DNA of 64,000 nt from Prolixibacteraceae bacterium (GCA_028683385.1 JAQUIJ010000012.1:124001-188000); one strand, 5' to 3'; counted from the stretch's first letter, positions 43,974 to 53,680 are shown. Notes: generated by a model from the letters alone, not told the origin. Translations and numbers: made by a program.

Positions 43974-44408
43974 TTGATTTTCGATTATAACCTTTGGGGA
44001 CTTTTTCTGGCCAGCTTTCTGGCAGCAACGGTTGTGCCTTTTAGTTCGGAAGTTGTACTTACGGCAGTTCTGGCAAACGGAACCGATATTTACTCGGCCG
44101 TAATTATTGCATCGCTGGGCAATTGGGTAGGAGGTATGAGTAGTTTTGCTTTGGGATATTTGGGAAAATGGGAATGGATTGAGAAATACCTTCGGGTTAA
44201 ACGTGAAACTATTGAGAAATGGCACGATCGTTTGTATAAAAGGGGAGCCTTCTTTGCTTTCCTGACCTGGCTGCCAGGAGTTGGAGACATTTTTGCAATC
44301 GGACTTGGTGTGCTTCGCTCAAATATTTGGATTGTTGCGATTACGATGCTCGCCGGAAAGTTTATTCGATACGTAATTTGGGCCTGGTTAAGCGGGTTGG
44401 TATTCTAA
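43974..44408 (+). CDS. YqaA-family (DedA-like) membrane protein
   Basis: A 144-residue membrane protein of the SNARE-associated/VTT superfamily: reentrant element LAATVVPFSSEVVLTAVLAN (about 15-35), then helices at about 37-60, 90-115 and 120-142, with GAFFAFLTWLPGVGDIFAIG the conserved second re-entrant segment. The start is a TTG at 43974; the next upstream in-frame codon 43962 is a stop and no ATG is available in the first 45 codons, so a TTG start seems real. DedA relatives flip or recycle lipid carriers. It is transcribed divergently from rbfA, alone. Confidence 0.86.
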   Translation: MIFDYNLWGLFLASFLAATVVPFSSEVVLTAVLANGTDIYSAVIIASLGNWVGGMSSFALGYLGKWEWIEKYLRVKRETIEKWHDRLYKRGAFFAFLTWLPGVGDIFAIGLGVLRSNIWIVAITMLAGKFIRYVIWAWLSGLVF

Positions 44409-44781
44409 ACCCGATTATTTTTTTAAATCTAATTTGCTGGTATTTTGATCAAATGGAGCCTTCGTTTTATTCGATGGGCTATAATTCCCGAAACAAAGTC
44501 GAAAAATCATAAAATATTTAACCTCCAAAGCCGTCCACACAAATAGGACGATTATAAATCCAAAGTATAAGCTTTGTCGTGCAGAGAAGATAGTTCTCTT
44601 TTACCGTCTTAAAACCGTCATTCACCTATTGATTTTGCTCGATTATCTACCCTGTTAACTATTGTTCTTGGTAAAAGCAGGAATTTTGACACGAAATATT
44701 AACAAACACTTTACATACCGGAAACGTTTCGTGTCAAAAATGTTTCCTTTCTTTGTGCTGAAATTAAAAGTAAACTCAAAA
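44409..44781. other. Gene-free 373 bp region upstream of the efflux operon
   Basis: Between the YqaA gene and the TetR start there is no gene. The right third holds the operator and promoter elements described separately; the left part is AT-rich and featureless apart from a GTCCACACAAATAGGAC-type imperfect repeat at about 44532-44550. Confidence 0.5.
44684..44739 (+). promoter_or_regulatory. Operator/promoter of the TetR-RND efflux operon
   Basis: TTTTGACACGAAA (44684-44696) and its exact complement TTTCGTGTCAAAA (44727-44739) form a 13 bp inverted repeat with a 30 bp centre; GAAACGTTTC (44721-44730) is a separate perfect palindrome overlapping the right arm. A -7-like TTTCTTTG (44747-44754, 7/8 to TAnnTTTG) lies 17 bp after TTTC. 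The layout fits binding by the TetR protein encoded 43 bp downstream. Confidence 0.6.
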
Positions 44782-45441
44782 ATGCAGGAAGAATTAAATT
44801 TTGACGATCCTAAATTTCTGGCGATTCTGGAGAGAACTCTCGAACTGTTTTCTGAATTCGGGATCAGAAACATAAACATGGATGATATTAGCCGAAGTTT
44901 GGGAATTTCGAAAAAAACCCTTTATCTGTATGTGAAAAGTAAGGAAGATTTGATTGAAAAGCTTTTCCACTTTGATGATATGAAGTGGGACAAAGAGATG
45001 TCCAAAATTAAATTTGAAGAACTGAATGCGATAGAGGGATTGATTCAGGTTAGTTTATTGGTTTTTGAAGAACTGGGAAAATTAGATTCGAAAACAAAGT
45101 TTGAGTTGAAAAAATACTATGAACCAATTTTTACTCAATTTATGGTTCGGAAACAGAACCATATTTTTACCCAGATTAGTCAAAATATTAAACAAGGAAT
45201 TGCAGAAGGATTTTATCGCAGCGATGTAAATATTGATTTAGTTGCCGGATTGTATGTGAGAAACCTGGTAGAGATGCATAAAAAAGATTATTGTTTTGTC
45301 GAAAACATCACTTTCGAGCAAGTATTTCAGGTAATGTTCGAAAGCCATATTCGCGCAATTTCAACGTCAGAGGGTATTGTGTACTTCGAAAAACGCAAAT
45401 CAGAAATTAGTCAATCGAATAAAAATATTTTTAACCAATAA
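44782..45441 (+). CDS. TetR-family transcriptional repressor of the efflux operon
   Basis: From ATG 44782 the protein has 219 residues; an earlier in-frame ATG at 44662 would lie upstream of the operator. The helix-turn-helix is at about 15-60: LAILERTLELFSEFGIRNIN, MDDISRSLGISKKTLYLYVK and SKEDLIEKLFHF, the canonical TetR arrangement. The ligand domain (about 65-215) is all-helical and unrecognised. It is the first gene of TetR, TolC, adaptor, RND (gaps 12, 30 and 18 bp), so it very likely represses its own efflux operon through the adjacent inverted repeats and is released by a pump substrate. Confidence 0.9.
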   Translation: MQEELNFDDPKFLAILERTLELFSEFGIRNINMDDISRSLGISKKTLYLYVKSKEDLIEKLFHFDDMKWDKEMSKIKFEELNAIEGLIQVSLLVFEELGKLDSKTKFELKKYYEPIFTQFMVRKQNHIFTQISQNIKQGIAEGFYRSDVNIDLVAGLYVRNLVEMHKKDYCFVENITFEQVFQVMFESHIRAISTSEGIVYFEKRKSEISQSNKNIFNQ

Positions 45442-45453
45442 AGATTACAAAAC

Positions 45454-46887
45454 ATGTTCAGAAAACACAAACAGATTCTACTCCTGGCAGTAATGTTTCT
45501 TACCGGAACATTACTTTCCAGTGCGCAGGAGCCAGTCAGGTTATCGCTTCAGGATGCCTTAAAATTGGCCATGCAAAACAACACAAACATCCTCAATTCG
45601 GATCTTGATCTGAAGATTGCACAAAAGAAGGTTTGGGAAACTGTGGCTACAGGGCTTCCTCAAATCTCGGCAAAAGGAGCTTATCAGCACATTTTTAAAG
45701 TTCCAACGATGAGTTTTGGTGGTAAAACAACTTTATCAAATACCGAAGTTCCATGGGATCCAATCACCATGAGTGGAACCATGAGTTCACTTCAGCTTTT
45801 AAGTGGAGAAAGTATTTATTTAAACAGCGAGGCTGGTACTCCAATTGAACTTGGTGTTAAAAGCAACACAACCTTTGATTTCACTCTTTCGCAGTTGATC
45901 TTTAGCGGATCGTACATAGTGGGTTTACAAGCAACAAAAGTTTACTATGGACTGACAAGGCAAAATGCAGAGAAAGCAAAGCTTGATGTCATCGAGACAG
46001 TTACAAATACCTATAATATGATTCAGTTGGCTGAGGAAAGTAGGAAGATTCTGGCACAAAACCTTGAAAACATTAATAAAACGTTGTACGAAGTTTCGGA
46101 AATGAATAAACAAGGTTTTCTTGAAAAGACAGATGTTGATCAACTTGAATTAACAGGAAACACCGTTCGTAATGCAATGAACCAGATTGACAGCAATTTG
46201 GATATGGGTTATCGTTTGTTGAAAATTCAAATGGGTATGGATGATGCTTCAAAAGTTGAATTGAGCGACCCACTGGAGTCGGGCGAATCGCTTACAGCAT
46301 CGAGCGTACAACTTTTTGCCGAATCATTCAATATCGGTCAGAATGTTGATTATCAGCTTATACAAACTTCGGAAAAGGCTGCCAAATTAGAGTTAGATCT
46401 AGCCCGGGCTAGCTATCTTCCAACCATTTCTGGTTTCTATAATCATACCGAAAAGTTAAAAGCTCCGGCATTCGATTTTTCACCCAAAGATGTGGTTGGT
46501 GTAAATTTAAGTTTGCCAATTTTTAGCAGCGGGCAACGTTCGTCAATTGTATCTCAAAAGCGCTTCGCGCTTGAGAAAGCAAAAAATACTCGGCAGTATG
46601 TTTCAAGCAGTCTGGCCATGCAATCCACCCAGTATCAGAACGACTTAAAACTGAAACTTGAAAAATATCAAAATCAGAAAAAAAGTAAGGAGTTATCTGA
46701 CGATATCTACCAGCGTACGCTTGAAAAATACAAACAGGGTGTGGCTACAAGTATGGATCTGATGACCAGCCAAAACCAATACCTGACCAATTTGACCAAC
46801 TATTACCAGGCTATCTATGATTTGCAGGGTTCAAGGTCGAAATTGGAAAAATTGTTCAACATTAATCCGAATGCCGAAAACAAATAG
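45454..46887 (+). CDS. TolC-family outer-membrane efflux protein
   Basis: A 477-residue protein with signal peptide MFRKHKQILLLAVMFLTGTL (then LSSAQ). Two outer-membrane-factor repeats follow, the first starting with VRLSLQDALKLAMQNNTNIL and the second with LARASYLPTISGFYNHTEKL; SQLIFSGSYIVGLQATKVYY and VNLSLPIFSSGQRSSIVSQK are the barrel-to-helix transitions typical of the family. The C-terminus carries YKQGVATSMDLMTSQNQYLT, also conserved. It is the outer duct for the adaptor and RND proteins encoded next. Confidence 0.92.
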   Translation: MFRKHKQILLLAVMFLTGTLLSSAQEPVRLSLQDALKLAMQNNTNILNSDLDLKIAQKKVWETVATGLPQISAKGAYQHIFKVPTMSFGGKTTLSNTEVPWDPITMSGTMSSLQLLSGESIYLNSEAGTPIELGVKSNTTFDFTLSQLIFSGSYIVGLQATKVYYGLTRQNAEKAKLDVIETVTNTYNMIQLAEESRKILAQNLENINKTLYEVSEMNKQGFLEKTDVDQLELTGNTVRNAMNQIDSNLDMGYRLLKIQMGMDDASKVELSDPLESGESLTASSVQLFAESFNIGQNVDYQLIQTSEKAAKLELDLARASYLPTISGFYNHTEKLKAPAFDFSPKDVVGVNLSLPIFSSGQRSSIVSQKRFALEKAKNTRQYVSSSLAMQSTQYQNDLKLKLEKYQNQKKSKELSDDIYQRTLEKYKQGVATSMDLMTSQNQYLTNLTNYYQAIYDLQGSRSKLEKLFNINPNAENK

Positions 46888-46917
46888 AAATTCATAAAAC
46901 TACAAATACGAAAAACA

Positions 46918-48036
46918 ATGAAAAAAATTATTTACTATTCTGCACTGATCGCTTTTTTGGTTTCGTGCAGCCAGAATACCGACAAAAAGGCGGAGCTTGA
47001 AAAGCTGAAAACGCAGCATGATCAACTAGCTACACAAATAGCCCAACTCGAAGCCGAAATTAATCCTGATGGTGTAAAAGCCGAACAGAAAGCAATTACA
47101 GTTAAGGTTACACCATCTGTCGAATGTGTTTTCAATCACTATATTCAGGTACAGGGAACGGTTGATGGCGATCAAAACATCGCAGTAAGCCCACAGATGT
47201 CAGGCATTGTAACTGGAGTTTATGTAACTGAAGGCTCATCGGTTAAAAAAGGACAGGTAATGGCTGATCTTGATGCTCAGGTTTTGAAACAATCGCTCGA
47301 AGAAGTGAACACTCAACTGCTTCTTGTTAATAGTATTTTTGAAAAACAAAGCGCTTTGTGGGATAAGAAAATTGGAAGTGAAATACAGTATCTGCAGGCA
47401 AAAAACAACAAGGAATCGCTTGAAAAGCGGGTAAATACCATCAAAGAACAGCTAAAATTGGCCAAAATTATTTCGCCAATCAGCGGTACTGTCGAAAGCG
47501 TTCCACTTCGTGTTGGTCAAATGGCCGCCGCAGGTCAACCAACTTCGGCTATTCGTGTCATCAATATGAATGTGGCAAAAATTTCGGCTGATGTAGCTGA
47601 AACTTATGCTACCCGCATTAAAGATGGAAACGCTTGTTTGGTCAATTTTCCTGATTTAGGAAAAGATATTGAGACTAAGCTGAACTTCACCAGCCGCTTT
47701 ATCGACCCAACTAACCGCACATTTAAGGTGGAATGTAAAGTTTCGTCGAAAGATGCTGAGTTGCGCGCCAACATGATTGCCTACATCAAAATTAAAGACT
47801 ACACCAACGAAAAAGCATTCTGTATACCAGTGAATTATATCCAGAGCGATCAGGATGGTAAATTCATTTATATCGCCAAACAAAATGGCAACCAATGGAC
47901 TGCCGAAAAGAGAATGGTTAAAACAGGTATGGATTACGATGGAATCATTGAAGTGGTAGAAGGACTTACTGCTGGCGAAAATATTATCACTGCCGGATTT
48001 CAGAATTTAAACCCAGGTGAAATTGTAGTTTTCTAA
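46918..48036 (+). CDS. RND periplasmic adaptor lipoprotein
   Basis: A 372-residue lipoprotein (lipobox LVSC at residue 17 in MKKIIYYSALIAFLVSCSQN). A coiled-coil stretch (about 23-48) is followed by the membrane-fusion-protein core: barrel and lipoyl segment GIVTGVYVTEGSSVKKGQVM (about 96-115), a full-length helical hairpin (about 120-175, VLKQSLEEVNTQLLLVNSIF), second lipoyl half IISPISGTVESVPLRVGQMA, and the beta-barrel and membrane-proximal domains to the C-terminus. Unlike the short adaptor at 11702 it has the normal hairpin. It links the inner-membrane pump with TolC. Confidence 0.92.
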   Translation: MKKIIYYSALIAFLVSCSQNTDKKAELEKLKTQHDQLATQIAQLEAEINPDGVKAEQKAITVKVTPSVECVFNHYIQVQGTVDGDQNIAVSPQMSGIVTGVYVTEGSSVKKGQVMADLDAQVLKQSLEEVNTQLLLVNSIFEKQSALWDKKIGSEIQYLQAKNNKESLEKRVNTIKEQLKLAKIISPISGTVESVPLRVGQMAAAGQPTSAIRVINMNVAKISADVAETYATRIKDGNACLVNFPDLGKDIETKLNFTSRFIDPTNRTFKVECKVSSKDAELRANMIAYIKIKDYTNEKAFCIPVNYIQSDQDGKFIYIAKQNGNQWTAEKRMVKTGMDYDGIIEVVEGLTAGENIITAGFQNLNPGEIVVF

Positions 48037-48054
48037 TTCCAAAAATGACCTATT

Positions 48055-51000
48055 ATGTCGAAAGAAAACAAGTTTAAAGAATTTTTTGCAACGAGCTGGG
48101 CTATTGATAACCGGACAAGCGTTTATGTACTTGCGGTCCTGATATCGATACTCGGTATGATGAATTACTATTTTATCCCGAAAGAACAGTTCCCACAGGT
48201 AGTAATTCCATATATCATTGTAAGTACTCCATATCCGGGAACTTCTCCCGAAGATATTGAAAACCTGGTTACCCGTCCGATCGAAAAACAGTTGAAATCG
48301 ATCTCGGATGTGAAGAAGATAACCAGTAACTCAGTTCCCGATTTCTCTTCAATTATCGTTGAGTTTGACCCTAATTTGTCGATCGAAACGGCTAAGCAGC
48401 GCGTTCGCGATGCTGTTGACAAATCGAAAAGTGATCTTCCGACTGACTTGCCTTCGGATCCTTCGATTATGGACGTTGATATTTCCGCGATGCCGGTGAT
48501 GTACCTCAATATTTCCGGAAACTATGATCTGGATAAATTGAAACATTATGCAGAAATTGCTCAGGATAAAATTGAAGGCCTAAAGGAAATTACCCGCGTT
48601 GATATTGTTGGTGCGCTGGATCGGGAAATCCAGGTGAATTGCGACATTTTCAAGATGCAGGCAGCAAAAGTTACTTTCAGCAACATTGAGCAGGCTGTTG
48701 CCATGGAAAACATGACCATTTCGGGCGGTACTTTAGTCAATAATGGTGTCCGTAATACGGTCCGGATTAAAGGTCAGTTTACTGATGTTCAGACCCTGAA
48801 AGATATTGTAGTTCATTCTTCAAGCGGCGCGTTTGTTAAATTAAGCGATATTGCTGATATAAATGATAGCTTTAAAGAACAGGAAAGTTTTGCCCGTTTG
48901 GATGGTAAAAATGTAATTACCCTGAATGTGATCAAAAAGAACGGTGCAAACCTGTTGGACGCTTCGGATCAGATTGTACAAATTGTTGCGGATCTGAAAG
49001 ATCGTGAGTTTCCCAAAGGCATGGATGTTACCATTACTGGCGACCAGAGCCGCCATACCCGAAATACTCTGGAAGAATTGAATAACACAATCATCATCGG
49101 ATTTATTCTGGTAACCATTGTGCTGATGTTCTTTATGGGCTTTACCAACGCTTTCTTTGTTGGTTTGTCGGTGCCACTCTCTATTTTTGTGGCTTACCTG
49201 ATCATTCCTGGGCTAGGCTTTACGATGAACATGATCGTGATGTTCGCCTTCATCTTTGCCCTCGGGATTGTGGTTGACGATGCCATTGTGGTCATCGAAA
49301 ATACACACCGTCTGCACAAGTTCAATCCCGATATTAATATAGCGGCCAAGAAGGCGGCAGGTGAGGTCTTTCTTCCAATTTTATCAGGAACATTAACAAC
49401 ATTGGCTCCATTCTTTCCATTGGCCTTCTGGCCGGGAATTGTTGGTCAGTTTATGCATTATTTGCCGGTAACATTGATTATTACGCTATTCGCTTCACTC
49501 TTTGTTGCTTATGTCTTTAATCCTGTGTTCGCCGTTTCGTTTATGAAACACGAGTACGATCACGAATTTCAGGAAGGAAGCGGTTGGAAAAAGATTAGGA
49601 ATATCATGATCATTATGCTGGTATTTGCCGCAGTATTTTATGCTACGAAAGTTTATGGTCTGGCCAACTTCATGGTTTTTGCAGTACTGATGATCTTGTT
49701 TTTCCATTTTATCCTCAAAAAAATGATCACAACCTTTCAAGAGAAAACATGGCCATGGATCATGAGTGTTTATGAAAAGCAGTTGCGGATGATTCTGAAA
49801 GGTGGACGTCCGGTAATGATTTTGGGTGGAATGATTGGACTTTTCTTTTTAACCATCTTCATTACAGGTGCAGTTAAACCTACGGTATTGTTCTTTCCGG
49901 ATAGTAACCCCAATAATATCTATGTCTATATAAAAATGCCGGGAGGTACCGATCAGAAAGTAACTGACAGTATCACAAGTATTGCGGAACAACGTGTTTA
50001 TAAGGTTATAGGTAAAAATAATCCTGACGTTGAATCTATTATTTCAAACGTAACTATTGGAGCGGAAGAACAAGGATTTGCATCAACAGGAACTCCGTTT
50101 AACAAGGGAAAAGTATCAATCAATTTTGTGGAACATAAATTCCGCACAACTGGAGTCTCAACAACTGAATACCTGGAAATTCTTAGAAAAGAGATGAAAG
50201 ATATCCCTGGAGCTGAAATTTCGGTTGACAAAGACCAAAATGGACCACCAACAGGTAAACCAATTAACATTGAAATTACCAGCGAAAATCTGGAGGTTCT
50301 GATTGCTGATGCGAATGCTTTCCGCGATCACATTAAGTCGATGAATATTCCGGGAGTTGAAGAATTAAAATCTGATTTTGAGATGAATTCTCCTGAAATC
50401 ATTGTTCAGATTGATCGTGACCGGGCTCAGCGTTTGGGAATTTCTACCGGACAGATTGGGCTTGAAATCCGTACTGCTTTGTATGGAAAAGAAATCTCGA
50501 AATTTAAGCAAGATGAAGATGAATATCCAATCATGCTTCGGTACGAAAAGGTTACCCGCGATAACATTGATGCTTTGGTGAACCTGATGATTACCTATCG
50601 GGACATGAATTCGGGTATGTTACGCAGTGTTCCGTTGTCGACCGTGGCTAAAATTGATTATACATCATCTTACGCCGGAATCAAACGACTTGATCAAAAG
50701 CGCGTGATCACAGTTTATTCAAATGTTCTTTCAGGTTATTCGGCAAATGATATTGTTCCAATTATTAAGCGTGAAGCTAAGAATTTCACGTTCCATGAAG
50801 GTACTAATATCAAACTGACGGGAGAGCAGGACGATCAGGCAGAAACAGCTACATTCCTTTTGAAAGCGATGATTATTGCCCTTGGAGCAATATTCTTTAT
50901 CCTGATAACTCAGTTTGGCTCGGTTAGTAAATCACTTATTATTCTAAGTGAGGTTATTTTCAGCATCATAGGTGTTTTACTGGGAGTTATGATTTTTCAC

Positions 51001-51447
51001 ATGGATTTGGTGATCATGATGACCGGACTTGGAGTTGTTGCATTGGGAGGTATTGTCGTCCGAAACGGAATTCTGATTGTCGAATTTATAGATTCGAAGA
51101 AAGCAGAAGGTATGCCAACGCGACGTGCAATTATCGAAGGTGGAAAAACCAGAATGACACCCGTAATTCTGACCGCCACAGCAACCATGCTTGGCTTGGT
51201 CCCGTTGGCTGTGGGTATGAATATTAACTTCACAACAATGTTTACTGAATTGAACCCACACATTTACTTTGGTGGCGACAATGTGGCATTTTGGGGACCA
51301 TTGGCCTGGTCAATCATATTCGGATTGAGCTTTGCTACATTCCTAACCCTGATGTTTGTCCCTGCTTTGTACGAGCTGGATTATACCATCAAACTGAAGA
51401 TGAAAAAACGCAAAAATCTGAAACGAATTAAAGCATTAAACAAATAG
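48055..51447 (+). CDS. RND efflux permease, HAE1 family
   Basis: A 1130-residue AcrB-type inner-membrane proton antiporter, last gene of the TetR operon. The relay motif GIVVDDAIVVIENTHRLHKF is at about 407-426 and ALGAIFFILITQFGSVSKSL near 945. It is about 100 residues longer than AcrB, mostly from an additional membrane/loop stretch at about 500-580 (IRNIMIIMLVFAAVFYATKV, FAVLMILFFHFIL). Porter domains lie at about 35-330 and 600-880. HAE1 pumps export amphiphilic drugs, bile acids or lipids; the actual substrate is unknown. Confidence 0.94.
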   Translation: MSKENKFKEFFATSWAIDNRTSVYVLAVLISILGMMNYYFIPKEQFPQVVIPYIIVSTPYPGTSPEDIENLVTRPIEKQLKSISDVKKITSNSVPDFSSIIVEFDPNLSIETAKQRVRDAVDKSKSDLPTDLPSDPSIMDVDISAMPVMYLNISGNYDLDKLKHYAEIAQDKIEGLKEITRVDIVGALDREIQVNCDIFKMQAAKVTFSNIEQAVAMENMTISGGTLVNNGVRNTVRIKGQFTDVQTLKDIVVHSSSGAFVKLSDIADINDSFKEQESFARLDGKNVITLNVIKKNGANLLDASDQIVQIVADLKDREFPKGMDVTITGDQSRHTRNTLEELNNTIIIGFILVTIVLMFFMGFTNAFFVGLSVPLSIFVAYLIIPGLGFTMNMIVMFAFIFALGIVVDDAIVVIENTHRLHKFNPDINIAAKKAAGEVFLPILSGTLTTLAPFFPLAFWPGIVGQFMHYLPVTLIITLFASLFVAYVFNPVFAVSFMKHEYDHEFQEGSGWKKIRNIMIIMLVFAAVFYATKVYGLANFMVFAVLMILFFHFILKKMITTFQEKTWPWIMSVYEKQLRMILKGGRPVMILGGMIGLFFLTIFITGAVKPTVLFFPDSNPNNIYVYIKMPGGTDQKVTDSITSIAEQRVYKVIGKNNPDVESIISNVTIGAEEQGFASTGTPFNKGKVSINFVEHKFRTTGVSTTEYLEILRKEMKDIPGAEISVDKDQNGPPTGKPINIEITSENLEVLIADANAFRDHIKSMNIPGVEELKSDFEMNSPEIIVQIDRDRAQRLGISTGQIGLEIRTALYGKEISKFKQDEDEYPIMLRYEKVTRDNIDALVNLMITYRDMNSGMLRSVPLSTVAKIDYTSSYAGIKRLDQKRVITVYSNVLSGYSANDIVPIIKREAKNFTFHEGTNIKLTGEQDDQAETATFLLKAMIIALGAIFFILITQFGSVSKSLIILSEVIFSIIGVLLGVMIFHMDLVIMMTGLGVVALGGIVVRNGILIVEFIDSKKAEGMPTRRAIIEGGKTRMTPVILTATATMLGLVPLAVGMNINFTTMFTELNPHIYFGGDNVAFWGPLAWSIIFGLSFATFLTLMFVPALYELDYTIKLKMKKRKNLKRIKALNK

Positions 51448-51471
51448 TAAGTTTTTGGATAAATAAATAGG

Positions 51472-51505
51472 ATAGGGGCTGGCTCATCAAGAGTTAAGCC
51501 CCTAT
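51472..51505 (+). terminator. Terminator of the TetR-RND operon
   Basis: ATAGGGGCT (51472-51480) pairs with AGCCCCTAT (51497-51505), followed by TTTTATTT. It ends right before the convergent aldo/keto reductase stop and may serve both. Confidence 0.85.
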
Positions 51506-51507
51506 TT

Positions 51508-52653
51508 TTATTTTACTTTTGGCCGATACAATTCTGTATGTGTTTCCTGAATCAGGTCAACCAACGGAATATTTGCCGGACAACGGGATAAATCTATCCT
51601 TTTCAAATTCTCTTCTGTAGGGAAATTGCCGGGGAACCAATGGTCTTTTTCCTGAAACATGTTGTACCGGTATAGCCCGAAGTCTTTCATGTCGTAGCAT
51701 TTCCAGAGTGTTCTGAAGCGAAGTATTTCAGGAATATTCAATCCTGAAGGATCATTCTCCATTACGTATGCATCAAAGTCGGAATAAGGATCGAGTTGTT
51801 TTTGTTCGTCAAGAACTTGTTTGATCTGGTCATCTTCAGGAGAAAAAGGCGACGGTGCCGGGAAAATACCGTTGAGGTGGTCGAATTGCGCTGTTACGGG
51901 CAATCCAAAGGTTAAAGTATGAATAGCCGAATGGCTCAGGCAAAAACGCGCATTCCATTGAATAGGATGAAGAGGTGCCGTAAATTCAGTCAGTTTTTTC
52001 GATGGATGGAAAAGCTGACCTCCTTTGTCGTTGGGCGAAATAATAAACACGCCCATGTCTTTCGATTCAGCAAGATCAATGGCTGGTTTATTTCGCTGGA
52101 AAAAATAATAATAATGCAGATTTACGAAGTCGAAAAGGTCTGTTTCTATGGCTTTCAGAATAACATCAAGCGGTGCATGAGTACTGAATCCGACATGTTT
52201 GATGATTCCCTCTTCTTTCATTTTCAGCAATTCTTCAACCGGACCACCTTTGGCACATGAGGTTTCCAGAATACTCATGGTATTAATTCCATGCCAGGCA
52301 TAAAAATCGAAATAGTCGGTTTTCAAAGCCTTTAATTGACTGAGAACCATTTTTCGTGTGTCTTCGGCTGTTTTCGGATTCCCTTTTGTCATTAAAAAGT
52401 ACGAATCACGTTTTAGTTTAAGCTCATCATTCAGAACACGTCCATAAGCATGCTCACTTTTGCCATATCCATGGGCGGTTTCAATTAAGTTGATTCCTTG
52501 TTCCATGGCTTTTTGAACGGTATCACGACATTGATCAAGTGTATCCTGAGGAATTTCCTCGCGAGGTTCAACTCCGGTATGTTTAAAGCGCATACCACCT
52601 AATGTGATAACACTCACCATTTTGTTTGTTTTACCGAAGCGGCGATATTCCAT
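51508..52653 (-). CDS. Aldo/keto reductase, variant active site
   Basis: I start at ATG 52653 (381 residues, MEYRRFGKTNKMVSVITLGG), the usual family start; ATGs at 52689 and 52734 would add an unlike N-terminal extension. The TIM barrel has the tetrad motif GINLIETAHGYGKSE with Glu where the canonical DTAxxYG has Asp, the tyrosine in HGYG, the lysine in YFLMTKGNPK and the histidine in FYAWHGINT. The C-terminal 90 residues resemble the ferredoxin-like extension found in some family members, but the cysteine ligands of a 4Fe-4S cluster are missing except C in SRCPANI. Substrate unknown; it is convergent with the efflux operon. Confidence 0.87.
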   Translation of the reverse strand: MEYRRFGKTNKMVSVITLGGMRFKHTGVEPREEIPQDTLDQCRDTVQKAMEQGINLIETAHGYGKSEHAYGRVLNDELKLKRDSYFLMTKGNPKTAEDTRKMVLSQLKALKTDYFDFYAWHGINTMSILETSCAKGGPVEELLKMKEEGIIKHVGFSTHAPLDVILKAIETDLFDFVNLHYYYFFQRNKPAIDLAESKDMGVFIISPNDKGGQLFHPSKKLTEFTAPLHPIQWNARFCLSHSAIHTLTFGLPVTAQFDHLNGIFPAPSPFSPEDDQIKQVLDEQKQLDPYSDFDAYVMENDPSGLNIPEILRFRTLWKCYDMKDFGLYRYNMFQEKDHWFPGNFPTEENLKRIDLSRCPANIPLVDLIQETHTELYRPKVK

Positions 52654-52841
52654 TTTAGGACGGTATAAAGAAAAAGTATTAAAATTCATGTTCAGTATTT
52701 GAAAAGAATTAGTGAAAATAAATATTCTCAGCAATCAATCGTGATAGATTAATTATTGAGGTGGCAAAGTTCATACGGAATTAACCCACTGGAGAGGAAA
52801 GGGTTCAGGATAAATTGAAAATTGATTGGTTTGCCGTTTAA

Positions 52842-53528
52842 TTAGTTTCGTGTTTGCTGCATTAAAGCTTCTGCAACGATTAAATCTGTTGGATTGGTGA
52901 TTTTTATATTTTCACGGTTTCCTTCAACAAGATATATCGGGAATCCTGCCTTTTCAGTCACTGATGCATCGTCGGTAAATGCAGGATCGAATTCCTGTTT
53001 AAAAGCTTCCAGAATTTGCTCGCTTCGGAAAGTTTGCGGTGTTTGAACACTAAAATACTGGCTTCTGTCCACCGAAATATTCAGATTGCCTTCTTGTTTT
53101 CGAAGCGATTCGTTGACTGGTAATACAGGAATTGCATTTCCGCTTTTTTGAGCCGTTTCGAGACATCTTTCGAGGGTTTCCTTACTCACCAGAGGTCTGA
53201 CTCCATCGTGAATAAAAACGATTCCCGCTTCTGTAATTTGACTCAGTCCGTTTTTTACCGAATGAAAGCGGGTTTTGCCTCCGGAAACAACTTGATGTGC
53301 CAGGGAAAATGAATGCTTTAGACATAAGCCTTTCCAGAACGGCTGTTGATCTTCAGGAAGTACAAGTATGATTTTGCTTTCAGGATAGAAGTCGTAAAAA
53401 ACCTGGATGGTGTGCATCAGAACAGGCTTTCCGCACAACTCCAGAAACTGTTTCGGAATTTGGGTGCCCATTCGGCTTCCCGAGCCTCCGGCAACAATAA
53501 TGACATAGTTTTTTATACGTTCTTCCAT
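52842..53528 (-). CDS. ispD: 2-C-methyl-D-erythritol 4-phosphate cytidylyltransferase
   Basis: A 228-residue MEP-pathway enzyme making CDP-ME for isoprenoid synthesis. The nucleotide-binding start VIIVAGGSGSRMGTQIPKQF (about 10-29), the conserved VFIHDGVRPLVS (about 103-114), the DRSQYFSVQTPQTFRSEQIL region and the C-terminal DDASVTEKAGFPIYLVEGNR are all present. Located as a single gene on the minus strand between an aldo/keto reductase and tRNA-Val. Confidence 0.95.
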   Translation of the reverse strand: MEERIKNYVIIVAGGSGSRMGTQIPKQFLELCGKPVLMHTIQVFYDFYPESKIILVLPEDQQPFWKGLCLKHSFSLAHQVVSGGKTRFHSVKNGLSQITEAGIVFIHDGVRPLVSKETLERCLETAQKSGNAIPVLPVNESLRKQEGNLNISVDRSQYFSVQTPQTFRSEQILEAFKQEFDPAFTDDASVTEKAGFPIYLVEGNRENIKITNPTDLIVAEALMQQTRN

Positions 53529-53613
53529 TACTGCAAAAGTACTATTTCATTGCGAATTCCGGGATGTACTAAAGTTGTTTCTTTATTTTGTTGCAATTCT
53601 GTGGGCTAATCCT

Positions 53614-53673
53614 ATTCTTAAAAGCCATAAATCCGGAGAAGCATAGCTTACCGGATTTATGGCTTTTAAGAAT
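53614..53673. terminator. Perfect 23 bp-stem terminator between ispD and tRNA-Val
   Basis: The arms at 53614-53636 (ATTCTTAAAAGCCATAAATCC plus GG) and 53651-53673 are exactly complementary over 23 bp; the 14 nt loop contains a further AAGC/GCTT pair. It follows the tRNA-Val 3' end by 8 bp on the minus strand. A stem of this length and perfection is unusual for a plain terminator. Confidence 0.85.
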
Positions 53674-53680
53674 TTCTATG

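Noticed and set aside
52783-52791. A fourth regulator site TTAACCCAC between ispD and the aldo/keto reductase gene
   Set aside because: Only one copy is present, with no second repeat at 11 bp, so chance occurrence is likely.
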